Assembly (NCBI RefSeq): GCF_000611645.1
Contig: NW_014013004.1
Location: forward strand, 1-23,279
Reading direction: 5' to 3'
Origin: Monoraphidium neglectum
Lineage: Eukaryota; Chlorophyta; Chlorophyceae; Sphaeropleales; Selenastraceae
Length of the DNA stretch: 23,279 nucleotides
The translations under genes were made by a program, and so were the position numbers. Below the pieces are notes generated by a model. That model saw only the letters and a list, made by a program, of their open reading frames with translations. It ran no database searches and was not told where the DNA came from. Positions within the stretch are counted from its first letter, which is position 1. The number at the start of each line of letters is the position of its first letter. This document shows, one piece after another, positions 10,103-19,926 of this stretch.

Positions 10103-11279
10103 TCACGCCACGTCCTTGATGGTGAAGCGCACCAAGGCTGTCCCGTCTTGCCCTATCAGGCCCCTGTTGTGCCACGCCACCTCGTCCCACTCCATCGGCC
10201 CCAGCCCGAACCCATTTGGGCAGCCCTTGCGCCCAGCCACCACCATGATCACTCGAGACGTGTGCCCAACCCATCTGCCTATCTCACGCCTGACTTGCGC
10301 CGACACGGCACTGCCAGCTTCTGCAACGGCTGCAGGTGGGGACAGCACCAACCATGCGCTGATCTGCATCCCTTTTTTACCCTTCTTTGCATATCTAATG
10401 ATCCTCCACTTGACGCCCTGAAAGACAGTGCCATCTGTTGACAACACCGAACTGCTTTGTGGCACAGAACCTGCTGCCGCCCGCTCGCACAGCTGCCGCA
10501 GCTGTGCCAAAGGGACCCTCAGCTCCAGCGCAGCCTCCGTCACGCGGGAGGTGGGCCGCTGCAGCAGCCGCCAGGCTGCATGTCGTGCCAGGGGCAGGTG
10601 ACTGTACTGGAGCAGATCTGACATGGCTTTTGCCTTGTCCGCTGCAGGCAGCCCTGCAGAAGCCAGCGCGTAGTGCATGTCAGCAGCGCTGATGGCCGGC
10701 GACCAGCTGGTCAGCAGCTGCGCGCCGAAGGCCGCGCTGTACAGCGGCGTCAGCCGCGGCGCCCGCACGCACTGCGCCAGCTCGGCGTGCTGCTCTGCGC
10801 TGCTGCTGGCGTTCTGCTTGACCCAGGCTGCCACTGTGTACACCACAGTGTTCTCACTGCTCACGCGCGTGCGCTCGTCGCTGAGCAGCTGCCGCAGGGC
10901 CGCAAATGGCAGCGCCAGCAGCTGCGCCCTGCAGCTGGTGTCAAGCCAGGCGGCGTCCAGGTCGCCCAGCCGCTGATGCAGCCCGAAGGCCGCTGCGTCG
11001 AACAGCGGCTTGAGCACCGGGTTGTCGGCCAGGGCCGGGGGCAGCCGGTACACCGCTGTCACAGTGTCCCAGTGAAGGGGGCCGGTGGCGCCATCCGCGG
11101 GTGCGCTGAGCAGCACGTGCACTGCGGCGCCCACAGCGCGCTCTGCACAGAGGCGGTCAGCCAGAAGCAGCACCTGTGAGTGAGATCGAGAGTGCGTGTG
11201 TGTTCGCGCTTGCGTGCGTGCGTGCGTGCGTGTGTGTCCGTGTGTGTGTGAGAGTGTGTGTGTGTGTGTGCGTGCGTGC

Positions 11280-11324
<45 letters not shown>

Positions 11325-12815
11325 NNNNNNNNNNNNNNNNNNNNNNNNNNNNNNNNNNNNNNNNNNNNNNNNNNNNNNNNNNNNNNNNNNNNNNNNNNNN
11401 NNNNNNNNNNNNNNNNNNNNNNNNNNNNNNNNNNNNNNNNNNNNNNNNNNNNNNNNNNNNNNNNNNNNNNNNNNNNNNNNNNNNNNNNNNNNNNNNNNNN
11501 NNNNNNNNNNNNNNNNNNNNNNNNNNNNNNNNNNNNNNNNNNNNNNNNNNNNNNNNNNNNNNNNNNNNNNNNNNNNNNNNNNNNNNNNNNNNNNNNNNNN
11601 NNNNNNNNNNNNNNNNNNNNNNNNNNNNNNNNNNNNNNNNNNNNNNNNNNNNNNNNNNNNNNNNNNNNNNNNNNNNNNNNNNNNNNNNNNNNNNNNNNNN
11701 NNNNNNNNNNNNNNNNNNNNNNNNNNNNNNNNNNNNNNNNNNNNNNNNNNNNNNNNNNNNNNNNNNNNNNNNNNNNNNNNNNNNNNNNNNNNNNNNNNNN
11801 NNNNNNNNNNNNNNNNNNNNTGTGTGTGTGTGTGTGTGTGTGTGTCGCGCGCGTGTACACGAACGCAAGATGAACACGTGCACGCATTGTGAGGAAGTAA
11901 GACACACGCACAAGTGCACTGCTTTCACGTCCGTGCACGCGCGTGTGCGCGCATCCTATGGTGCCGCCCACAATTCCATGCGTGCCGCAAGTGCATGGGC
12001 GCACAACAGATTGTGCGGATTCTTGTGATGTGCATGTATTTGAATTCACATCATGCACCGCTTCTTGTGGGCTATATCCATGTGCTTGATAAGAAGCAGG
12101 CTATTTCACTTGCAAAACAACCGGGCTGTGCGTGCGCCGCGGTCGAAACACACCTGCAGCAGGGTGGCCTGGCTGGCGCCCCGCAGCGGCTTGCCGGCGT
12201 CCACGGTGCTGTAGAAGGTCTTGAGCAGCAGCTCGGCAGCTTCCACCTCGCCCTCGTCCTCAACCTCGATGTCCACCACGCCCGGCTCGTCCTGGATGGG
12301 ATGGGTGGGGGTGCGGCGCGACAGTCCGCATCACGTCCGTGAGGAGCGCGCTGCAGGGTGCAGCGCCGCTGGCGCACGCACGGCTCCCATAACCCGCAGG
12401 TGGGTTGAAGGGGATGGAGCGGGATATGATATTGGCCACCCAAGACGGCCGCTCGCGCCCAAGATGCGGGCATGCACACCCATCCGCACCCGCCGCGGCA
12501 CTGGCGCCGCACCTGGCCCCAGTCCGGCATGCCCTTGATGTAGTCGCTGGACTCGTCAAGGAGTACTGAGTGCGCGTCAAACTCGCGCAGCACGGCCCTG
12601 GGGGGCCGCCGCTGATCCCGCTGAGGCCGCCCCTCAGTGGGAGAGGCAGCGCCCTGGGGCGCCGCATTTGCGGCAGCGTGGTCCCCCGTCCGTGTGCGCT
12701 GCCGCTTGGCGGCGGGCGCGTCGGGCCCTGCTGGCGCCGCCAAGACCATTCTGAGCTTGATGTCGGAGTTTTCAGAGGAGTTGAACAGATGGGAGAAGTC
12801 TATAGGGCCGCTCAT
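10103..12815 (-). CDS. BTB-BACK protein with MATH/TRAF-like C-terminus, tandem copy A
   Basis: Three exons on the minus strand: 12815-12513, 12291-12154 and 11173-10103. Phase is 0 throughout and the protein is 503 residues. Exon 1 plus exon 2 form a BTB/POZ fold (SDIKLRMVL, a basic low-complexity insert, [17 protein letters not shown], then [14 protein letters not shown]). Exon 3 starts with the BTB end ([14 protein letters not shown]), continues into a BACK domain (about 205-300) and ends with a region resembling a MATH/TRAF sandwich, including [12 protein letters not shown] and a final strand [16 protein letters not shown] proteins are commonly substrate adaptors of CUL3 ubiquitin ligases, and that role here is inferred. 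Compared with copies B and C, exon 1 is 18 residues longer and the BTB and C-terminal parts are strongly diverged, while the BACK part is nearly identical. Intron 2 (11174-12153) contains a TG/CA microsatellite and the 496-base run of N, so its true length is unknown. The basic KRQR stretch could act as a nuclear signal. Confidence 0.84.
11196..11850. repeat. TG/CA microsatellite with a 496-base assembly gap
   Basis: TG dinucleotides (with TGCG and GAGAG interruptions) run up to 11324, a block of N fills 11325-11820, and TG dinucleotides resume to about 11845. It lies in intron 2 of BTB copy A, near the acceptor site. The array on both sides of the gap shows that the assembler could not cross the repeat, so all reading frames drawn through the N block are meaningless. 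Confidence 0.95.
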
Positions 12816-14267
12816 CTCGCGCTGTGTGTTCGTGCTGTGCGAGCTGCAGCTGCTCTCTCGCACACTTGCTGCTTCGCCCCAGCACCTGCTCAACCCTGCT
12901 GTACCCTGCTAAAACATGTCGGGTTTCACATGAGGTGCGTTAAGGGCCTAACGTCTCGTGCAAAGTGGTGCGCCTTGTGTAGATCCACCGTGGCCAACCC
13001 TGTCGCGACTCGGAACACGCCGAGCAATACGAATAACCAACAGGTGAGACGACACAGAGTTTATGTGAAGAGAATATAGATGTTCTTGGCGCCCGCATTG
13101 CCAAGTATCATAACAGTGCCCAGCATTCCCAGCAACACTGCATTCATCACTCCACACCTACAACACCATTGTTTGACCGTGCGGCCACCTGGGTCACCAC
13201 GGGAGCCCTCAACAATCCCAAAGCATGGAACATGTATGATACGGTATCTTGCATCAAATGCAAGCGTTCCAAAGGATTGCTGGGGGATGAAATGCGAAGG
13301 CCAGAAAGATCATGTTGGAAAGAGGCTCCTCTCATTCCCAACAACAAGCTGTATTCAGCATTTGTGGACGAATGCAGCACATAAGCACCCATCTCTGCCT
13401 CACGTATAATATTATACACACTATGAGACCCTGTTAGATTTTTTGGGGGGCAATATGTACTGACACGGTGTTTACAAACAACTCAACTCAGTCAAATAAC
13501 ATCTGCTGGCAGGACAAAAAGCGCTGCAGCAACCACCAACTGTGAGTCATGATGTTGACATATGCCTTTATACAGCTTATCACCGTTTTCCGCAGAAACA
13601 AGACACCACAGCCCCTGTCGTCACAGAGGATTTGCCAATAACAATGTGCCCCCGCCCGCGCCTGTGCGCCCAGCCGCCGGCGCCAACTCTCCCCCCCACT
13701 CCTCGCTGTTTCAAAGAAAGAACCCACACCATAAGCAGTTGTCGGGTATACAAGCAGTCCCAGAGCCTCGGGGACGCTCATCGTTGGCCCGCCTGCACAC
13801 AACTGCTGCGTGCCGCACATATTGTTTGGGTAATGGTGGTTTCTCAGACAAGCACAGCGTTTCTAAACGATGGCAAGGCAAAACTGCAAAAGCCAAGGCA
13901 ATGGCATATGCCACTGCAGGACCATAGACGTGGCACGCAATTGAAGCTCCGCAAGAAGCAGCAGCAGAAGAATTGAACCATGGCAGGCGCTGCCTGTGTT
14001 GCGCAAATCCTAACCTGCACCAGAGACAGAGTTGTTGCTTCCCTAGAGGAATAATGAAATGCACATGGGATTGTAAAAACACGCTACACATGACTTGGTG
14101 GCAACGAGATGCACATGGCTTGATTAAATTTGGTGGCATGTATCTCCACAATCAAAAGGTGCAGGACTCAACACTGCTCAGCCCAGCACTCAGCGTGCGC
14201 TGAAGCAAGCATGTGCGAGCATGTCAACCAAGTGGTACACGCAGGGCAGTAAATGTGTTCCGCCCGC
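12816..14267. repeat. Spacer between BTB copies A and B, homologous to the B-C spacer
   Basis: About 1.45 kb containing the 5' flank of copy A and the 3' flank of copy B. From about 12990 to 14267 it aligns in order with 16500-17811. Shared landmarks include GGAACACGCCG, CAACAGGT(A/G)AGACGA, CTCTGCCTCACGTAT-like and GCAATATG, the 44-bp block, and the sequence just before the copy B/C stop codons. By eye identity is roughly 70 percent with local near-identity. No supportable gene lies in it; the open frames are not in register between the two copies. A TTACA at 13472-13476 could be a minus-strand poly(A) signal for copy B. Confidence 0.72.
13746..13789. repeat. 44-bp near-invariant block, copy 1
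   Basis: Matches 17169-17212 at 43 of 44 positions (one C/A difference), well above the surrounding spacer similarity. It contains AGAGCCTCGGGGACGCTCAT. On the minus strand both copies read MSVPEALGLLVY in an open frame, which may be incidental. Confidence 0.75.
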
Positions 14268-15435
14268 TCACTTCACGTCCTTGATGGTGAAGCGCACCAG
14301 GACTGTGCCGTCCTGCCCCACCAGGGCCTTGTTGCGCCACATCACCTCGTCCCACTCCGAGATCTCCCCCAGCTTAAACACGTCAGAGTAGCCCCAGCCG
14401 TGGCCAACTCGCGTTGCCATCACGCATGATCTTGATATGACGGGCATCACAGACCCGCCTGCCTCAAACTTGGCAGACACAGAGACAGCTGCGGCACCAA
14501 CGGCAACGCCGGCAGGCCGGTGCACCCTCAGATAAGCGCAGAAATCAACGCCTTTGTCACCCGTTGCCGCCTCCACTTCGATATTCAGATCAAGGCCCTG
14601 AAAGGTTGTACGGTCCCCCGAGAATGCTGATGTTGATTTGCCTTGAGCACCTGCCGCGCTCTCATACAATCTACGCAGCTCCGCCAGGGGAACCCTCCAC
14701 TCCACAACAGCCTGTGTCGTGCGGGATATGCGCCGGGATGGCAGCTGCCAGGCTGCATGGCACTCAAGTGGAATCCCGTCGACCTCAAGCAGTTCCTTAC
14801 GAACTGCCTCTGACAGCCCTGCAAAAACCAGCGCGTAGTGCATGTCAGCAGGGCTGATGGCCGGCGACCAGCTGGTCAGCAGCTGCGCAGCGACGGCCGC
14901 GCTGTACAGCGGCGTCAGCAGCGGCGCCCGCACGCACTGCGCCAGCTCTGCGCGCTGCTCTGCGCTGCTGGCGTTCTTCTTGATCCAGGCCGCAATCGTG
15001 TACACCACTGTGTTCTCGCTGCTCACACACGTGCGGTCATCGCTGAGCAGCTGCCGCATGGCCGCAAAGGGCAGCGCCAGCAGCTGCGCTCGGCGTTCCC
15101 CGTTGAGCAAGGTGGCGTCCAGATCGCCCAGCCGCTCCTGCAATGCTGCAGCGGCGTACTCAAAGAGCGGCTTGAGCACTGGGTTGTCGGCCAGGGCCGG
15201 GGGCAGCTGGTATACTGCTGTCACCGTGTCCCAGTCAAGGGCACCGGCTGCGCCAGCTGTGGCTGAGCCGACAAACACCTGCACGGCAGCTTCCACCGCG
15301 CGCTCTGCTCGAAGGCGGTCAGCCAGCAGCAGCACCTGTGGGTTGTGGCGATGGTGTGGGGGGTTGTGTTGTGTGTGCTCATGTGAATGTGCATGAAAAT
15401 GTTGTTGTGAGCCCATGTGTTTGCTTGTGTGCGTG

Positions 15436-15481
<46 letters not shown>

Positions 15482-16194
15482 AGAGAGAGTGTGTATGTGG
15501 GTGTAATTGAAAATTTTAGACACAAAGCAGGACAGCTTGTGCGAGACGGTGAGATAGAGCCGATGATGACGCAGAGACGGTGTGTGGGTGTGCATGCCTG
15601 CTCGCGCATGCGGCACATGGACGGCACATCCTAACCTAAGCCGTGTAACCAGTGTTCCAGGGCCTCACCTGCAGCAGGGTGGCGTGGCTGGCGCCCTGGA
15701 GTGGCCTGGCTGCATCCACAGTGCTGTAGAAGGTCTTGAGCAGCACCTCGGCAGCTTCCACCTCGCCCTCGCACTCCACCTCGACATCCAGCATGCCGGG
15801 CGTGTCCTGGGTGCGTCAAGACAACGTGGCACACTTGTGCTAATAACAGAGTTGCGTGCTTCTTCTACAATTGTTCACTTGGCTTGTTGACCACAATGGT
15901 GGTCCCAACAAGAGCATACAATCCGTGCTGCACGTCAAGCCTCACCTTGCGCCATTCCAGCCCCAGCTTGCACTTGGCCCAGTCGCTGGCCTTTTGTAGG
16001 ATGATTGTGTGGCCGCTGATCACTTTGACAGTGCGGCGCTCCTCCCTGTCCTTCTGTTGGCCCTCTTTCTGGTCTAGCTGCTGCCGCTTCGCCGGCGGCG
16101 CGTCGTCCTCAGCAGCAGGCACTGTGATGCGGATCTGGACATCTGATGACACTGCCGTATCGTACAGGTCGAGGAAGTCAACGGCGCCACTCAT
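14268..16194 (-). CDS. BTB-BACK protein with MATH/TRAF-like C-terminus, tandem copy B
   Basis: Three exons on the minus strand: 16194-15946, 15806-15669 and 15335-14268. Phase is 0 throughout and the protein is 484 residues. Exon 1 (83 codons) holds the BTB start (SSDVQIRITV), a charged Lys/Gln/Glu-rich linker (about 38-56), then VKVISGHTIILQKASDW. Exon 2 (46 codons) codes for [22 protein letters not shown]. Exon 3 carries the BTB end, the BACK domain (about 185-280) and a MATH/TRAF-like C-terminus with FQGLDLNIEV, a GHGWGY turn, EISEWDEVMW and [10 protein letters not shown] at the end. It is closest to copy C outside the BACK domain. It lacks one Ser in the Ser-rich BACK loop and has Cys and Leu where A and C have Arg. 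The ATG is directly preceded by CTGCAG, so a 5' UTR intron ending at the start codon is possible. A role as CUL3 adaptor is inferred from the domains. Confidence 0.86.
15425..15500. repeat. TG/CA microsatellite in intron 2 of BTB copy B
   Basis: A nearly pure TG run ends in GGGAGAGAGAGTGTGTATGTG. It lies in the same part of intron 2 as the arrays of copies A and C, so the repeat predates the duplications and has since changed length. Confidence 0.92.
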
Positions 16195-16350
16195 CTGCAG
16201 GCAGAGCCGCAGCCCCTGTAGCGCGCTCGACGCGCTGCTGATTGATCCGCTCACTGGCTGGACGGCTGGCCTCCTAAGGTACTGCCGGTGAAGGTGCTGT
16301 ACGCACACGGTCTATTGTCTTATGTGTAGAAGTAAGCGAATGTTTGGCGC

Positions 16351-16362
16351 GATCTGCAGATC
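16351..16362. promoter_or_regulatory. 12-bp palindrome upstream of BTB copy B
   Basis: GATCTGCAGATC is a perfect palindrome 157 bases upstream of the copy B start codon, flanked by GCGC and TG. The same palindrome with the same flanks occurs 162 bases upstream of copy C. It could be a binding site for a dimeric factor, or only inherited sequence. Confidence 0.4.
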
Positions 16363-17168
16363 TGCATACACGACAGGCACGTTGCGCGCCTCAACGACGC
16401 AGGCTGACAACAGATGCAGGTGTCTGATGTTTTACCACTGAGCAATTTTTTTCGAACAGGTTGCTTACCCAACATGCATGCGCCCAATTCAAATGACCGA
16501 CGCTGCCCCGACGCGGAACACGCCGCGCAACACAAAGCCCCAACAGGTAAGACGATACAAAGGTTGCTTGAACATCTAAGATTTTCGTGGCGCCCGCAGT
16601 GCCCGGCAATCCCAGCAGTAAATTTATCCCCACACACCCAATGTTGACCGTGCAGCGGCCAGGTCAGCACAAGAGCCCCGGAGGATCCCCGAAGCATGGG
16701 ACATACGTGATGTCTTGCTTCAAATGAACGCTTGCCGAAGGATTGCTCAGGAGTGACACTCAATGCCCAGACAGATCCTATGGGAAACAGGCTCCTCTCA
16801 TTACCAGGAAACAATTTTTTTCCAGCAACTGTGAAGAAATTGCAGCACATATGCACCCACCTCTGCCTCACGTATGATATCCTACAAACACTAAGACCTC
16901 CAGGAAAAGTAACTTGTGGGCAATATGGATTGACAAGGTGTGCACGAACAACTCGCGTCAGTTAAACAACGTCCGCTGGCAGAACAAAAAACGCTGTAGC
17001 ACCGCCAATTGTGATTCATATTCCACCCAGATACCTTGATACAGCTCAACACTGCTCATCACAGCAACACGAAACCACAACTCCAGTCGTCACAGAGGAT
17101 TTGCCAACCTGCATGCCCCCCCCCACCCCTCGCTGGTTGAAAGAACCCATACCATTAATAGTTGTCAA

Positions 17169-17212
17169 GTATACAAGCAGTCCAAGAGCCTCGGGGACGC
17201 TCATCGTTGGCC
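17169..17212. repeat. 44-bp near-invariant block, copy 2
   Basis: Partner of 13746-13789, with a single difference. The flanking spacer is clearly more diverged and contains insertions, including a 17-bp tandem duplication immediately to the right. Confidence 0.75.
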
Positions 17213-17245
17213 TGCACCCAAGTGCTGCCTGCACCCAAGTGCTGC
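17212..17245. repeat. Two perfect tandem copies of a 17-bp unit
   Basis: CTGCACCCAAGTGCTGC occurs twice without a gap. The corresponding place in the A-B spacer has only one related unit, so this is a local duplication specific to the B-C spacer. Confidence 0.85.
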
Positions 17246-17811
17246 ATGACGCACATACTGTTTGGGTGACGGCGGTGTTTTGGACAAGCATGACATTACT
17301 GAATGCTGTGGCTTCGACTGCCTTAAATAAGGCAGTAGCATGCACACGGGGTTACTACACAACGGCATACCTAAAGCGGCTCCTCCGCAAACTTACTAGG
17401 GCAGGGAGGCCATACTACAGAAGCCAAACCACCACTTGAATGGCATATGCTGCTGCAGGACCGTTGATGTGGCACGCAAATGAAGTTGACACTCAGCAGA
17501 AGCACGCAACGAACGATGGTGCTGCCTGTGATGAGCGGATACCAACCTGAACCAGAGACGGCTCAATTGTTGTTATCTTGATATACCTCTAGATACAACA
17601 ATATGCACATGGGGCATTCAAACATGCTACACATGACTTGGGGGCAACGAGATTCATGTGGCTTGATATGGATGGTGGCATGTATCCCCACAATAGAAAG
17701 GTGCAACACTCAGCTCTGCTCGGCTCGGCACTCGGCGTGCGCTGAAGCAAGCATGTGCAAGCATGTCAAAAAACTAAGAACGCAGGGCAATATATGTGTG
17801 GTTATGCCCGC

Positions 17812-19753
17812 TCACACCACGTCCTTGATGGTGAAGCGCACCAGGACCGTGCTGTCCTGCCCCACCAGGGCCTTGTTGCGCCACACCACCTCGTCCCACT
17901 CCGCGACGTCCCCCAGCTCGAAAGCATTGGGGAAGCCCCAGCCCTGGCCAGTTCGCGTTAACCACAGGAATGATTTCGTGATGACGGGCACCGTGGACCC
18001 GCCCGCCTCAAGCTTGGCAGACACCGAGGCAGCTGCGGCAGCAGCGGCAACGCCGGGAGGCCGTTGCACCCTCAGGTAAGCGCCAAATTGCACGCCTTTG
18101 TCACCCGTCCTCGCCTGCACTTCGATATCCCAATCAAGGCCCTGAAAAGTTGTGCGGGCACCCAAGAACGCTGATGTTGATTTGCCTGCAGCACCTGCCG
18201 CGCTCTCATATATCCGCCTCAGCTCCGCCAGGGGAACCCTCCATTCCACAACAGCCTGTGTCGTGCGGGACGTGCGCCGGGGTGGCAGCTGCCAGGCTGC
18301 ATGGCGTTCAAGTGGAAGCCCGTCGACGTCAAGCAGCATTTTCCTAGCTGCCTCTGACAGCCCTGCAAAAGCCAGCGCGTAGTGCATGTCAGCAGCGCTG
18401 ATGGCCGGCGACCAGCTGGTCAGCAGCTGCGCGGCGAAGGCCGCAGTATACAGAGGCGTCAGCCGCGGCGCCCGCACGCACTGCGCCAGCTCGGCGTGCT
18501 GCTCTGCGCTGCTGCTGGCGTTCTGCTTGATCCAGGCTGCCACTGTGTACACCACAGTGTTCTCGCTGCTCACGCGTGTGCGCTCGTCGCTGAGCAGCTG
18601 CCGCAGTGCCGCAATCGGCAGCGCCAGCAGCTGTGCCCGGCGTTCCTCGTTGAGCAAGGTGGCATCCAGGTCGCCCAGCTGCTGCTGCAATGCTGCAGCG
18701 GCGTAGTCAAAGAGCGGCTTGAGCACTGGGTTGTCGGCCAGGGCCGGGGGCAGCTGGTACACCCCCGTTGCCGTGTCCCAGTCCAGGACACCGGCTGCGC
18801 CAGCTGTGGCTGAACCGACAAGCACCTGCACGGCAGCTTCGACAGCGCGCTCTGCACGCAGGCGATCAGCCAGAAGCAGCACCTGTGGGGTGTGATCAAA
18901 TGTGTGGGTGGTTGTGTTGTGTGTGCTCGTGTGTATGTGCATGTGCATGCAAACTTTCTTTTCGGAGCACATATGCTTGCTTGTGTGTGTGTGCGCGCGT
19001 GTGTGTGTGTGGGAGAGAGAGAGTGTGTGTGTCCTGTATATGTGTGATCAAGGAAAAATCGAGAAACGAGGAAGGACAGCATGCGCTCAAGACCGTGGGA
19101 TAGAGAGAATGGTGACGTAGAGAGGGCGTGTGCGTGTGCATGCTGCTCGCGCATGTGTGTGGGCGTGCACATGACGTCACATCGTATCTCAAGCGGTGTC
19201 ACCAGTGTTCGTGGGCCTCACCTGCAGCAACATGGCGTGGCTGGCGCCCTGGAGTGGCCTGGCCGCATCCACGGTGCTGTAGAAGGTCTTGAGCAGCAGC
19301 TCGGCAGCTTCCACCTCGCCCTCGCACTCCACCTCGACATCCAGCATGCCCGGTATGTCCTGGTTGCATAAAGGCAGTGCTGCACAGTTATGGTAGAAAC
19401 AGAGGGGCATGCTTATTCAGCACTCGCACAGTTTGCTCGTCGACCACAATGGTGGTCCCAACAAGAGCGTGAAATCCGTGCTGCACGTACACTCAAAGCC
19501 TCACCTTGCGCCATTCCGGTCCCAGCTTGCACTTGGCCCAGTCGCTGGCCTTTTGCAGGAAGACGGTGTGGCCGCTGATCACTTTGACAGTGCGGCGCCC
19601 CTCCCTATCCTTCTGTTGGCCCTCCTGCTGGTCTAGCTGCTGCCGCTTTGCCGGCGGCGCGTCGTCCTCAGCAGCAGGAACTGTGATGCGGATCTGGACA
19701 TCTGACGACACCAGCGAATCGTACAGGTCGAGGAAGTCGATGGCGCCACTCAT
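17812..19753 (-). CDS. BTB-BACK protein with MATH/TRAF-like C-terminus, tandem copy C
   Basis: Three exons on the minus strand: 19753-19505, 19359-19222 and 18882-17812. Phase is 0 throughout and the protein is 485 residues. Exons 1 and 2 form the BTB fold split by a charged linker (about 38-56). Exon 3 codes for the end of BTB, the BACK domain (about 185-282, with [19 protein letters not shown]) and a MATH/TRAF-like region with FQGLDWDIEVQ, GQGWGFPNAFELGDV, EWDEVVW and the last strand [10 protein letters not shown]. Exons 1, 2 and the C-terminus are very close to copy B, but the BACK segment is closer to copy A. The WDIEV and GWGF motifs are better preserved here than in A, so C is the best copy for judging the C-terminal fold. 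It is the outermost copy and is transcribed away from the Toc-type gene at 21491. The molecular role is inferred from domains only. Confidence 0.86.
18981..19034. repeat. TG/CA microsatellite in intron 2 of BTB copy C
   Basis: TG and CG dinucleotides followed by GGGAGAGAGAGAGTGTGTG, the same arrangement as in copy B but shorter. Confidence 0.88.
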
Positions 19754-19914
19754 CTGCAGGCATAACCGCAGCCCCTAGGGCGCGCGCGACTGCTCGTGCT
19801 GGTGATTGCTCCGCTCACTGGCTGGACGGCTGGCCTCCCAAGGTGCTGCAGGTAAAGGCACTGTACGCACTAGGTTTGTTGCCTCATCTGTTGCAAAAAA
19901 AGAGTGTTGAGCGC

Positions 19915-19926
19915 GATCTGCAGATC
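19915..19926. promoter_or_regulatory. 12-bp palindrome upstream of BTB copy C
   Basis: GATCTGCAGATC, 162 bases upstream of the copy C start codon. It has the same sequence and left flank (GCGC) as the palindrome upstream of copy B. Copy A has no exact counterpart. Confidence 0.4.

Larger units (their letters stand above)
16195..17811. repeat. Spacer between BTB copies B and C (duplicated unit)
   Basis: About 1.6 kb. The left 170 bases match the 5' flank of copy C (19754 to about 19970), including the GATCTGCAGATC palindrome, and show that the promoter was duplicated with the gene. The remainder is homologous to the A-B spacer. The last 250 bases, before the copy C stop, closely match the 3' flank of copy B (CTACACATGACTTGG, GGCAACGAGATTCATG and the CAGCTCTGCTCGGC/CGTGCGCTGAAGCAAGCATG region). 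No supportable gene lies in it. Confidence 0.72.

Noticed and set aside
10103..12058. 651-codon open frame on the minus strand running through the N block
   Set aside because: The frame crosses undetermined bases and a CA repeat (poly Thr-His). Only the 10103-11173 part is exon; the rest is intron 2 of BTB copy A.
12813..12893. N-terminal extension of BTB copy A from an upstream in-frame start
   Set aside because: The upstream initiator would be TTG; the first in-frame ATG is at 12815, and it matches the MSG(P/A)(I/V)DF start of copies B and C.
13542..13976. Plus-strand open frame in the A-B spacer with a partner at 17011-17439
   Set aside because: The two frames fall out of register within the shared region, so the similarity is at DNA level from spacer duplication and not from a conserved protein on this strand.
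16429..16443. tRNA D-arm-like sequence GCTCAGTGGTAAAAC on the minus strand
   Set aside because: The D stem does not close, there is no matching anticodon arm or T-loop in the expected spacing, and no acceptor stem. A tRNA-derived repeat remains possible but unsupported.
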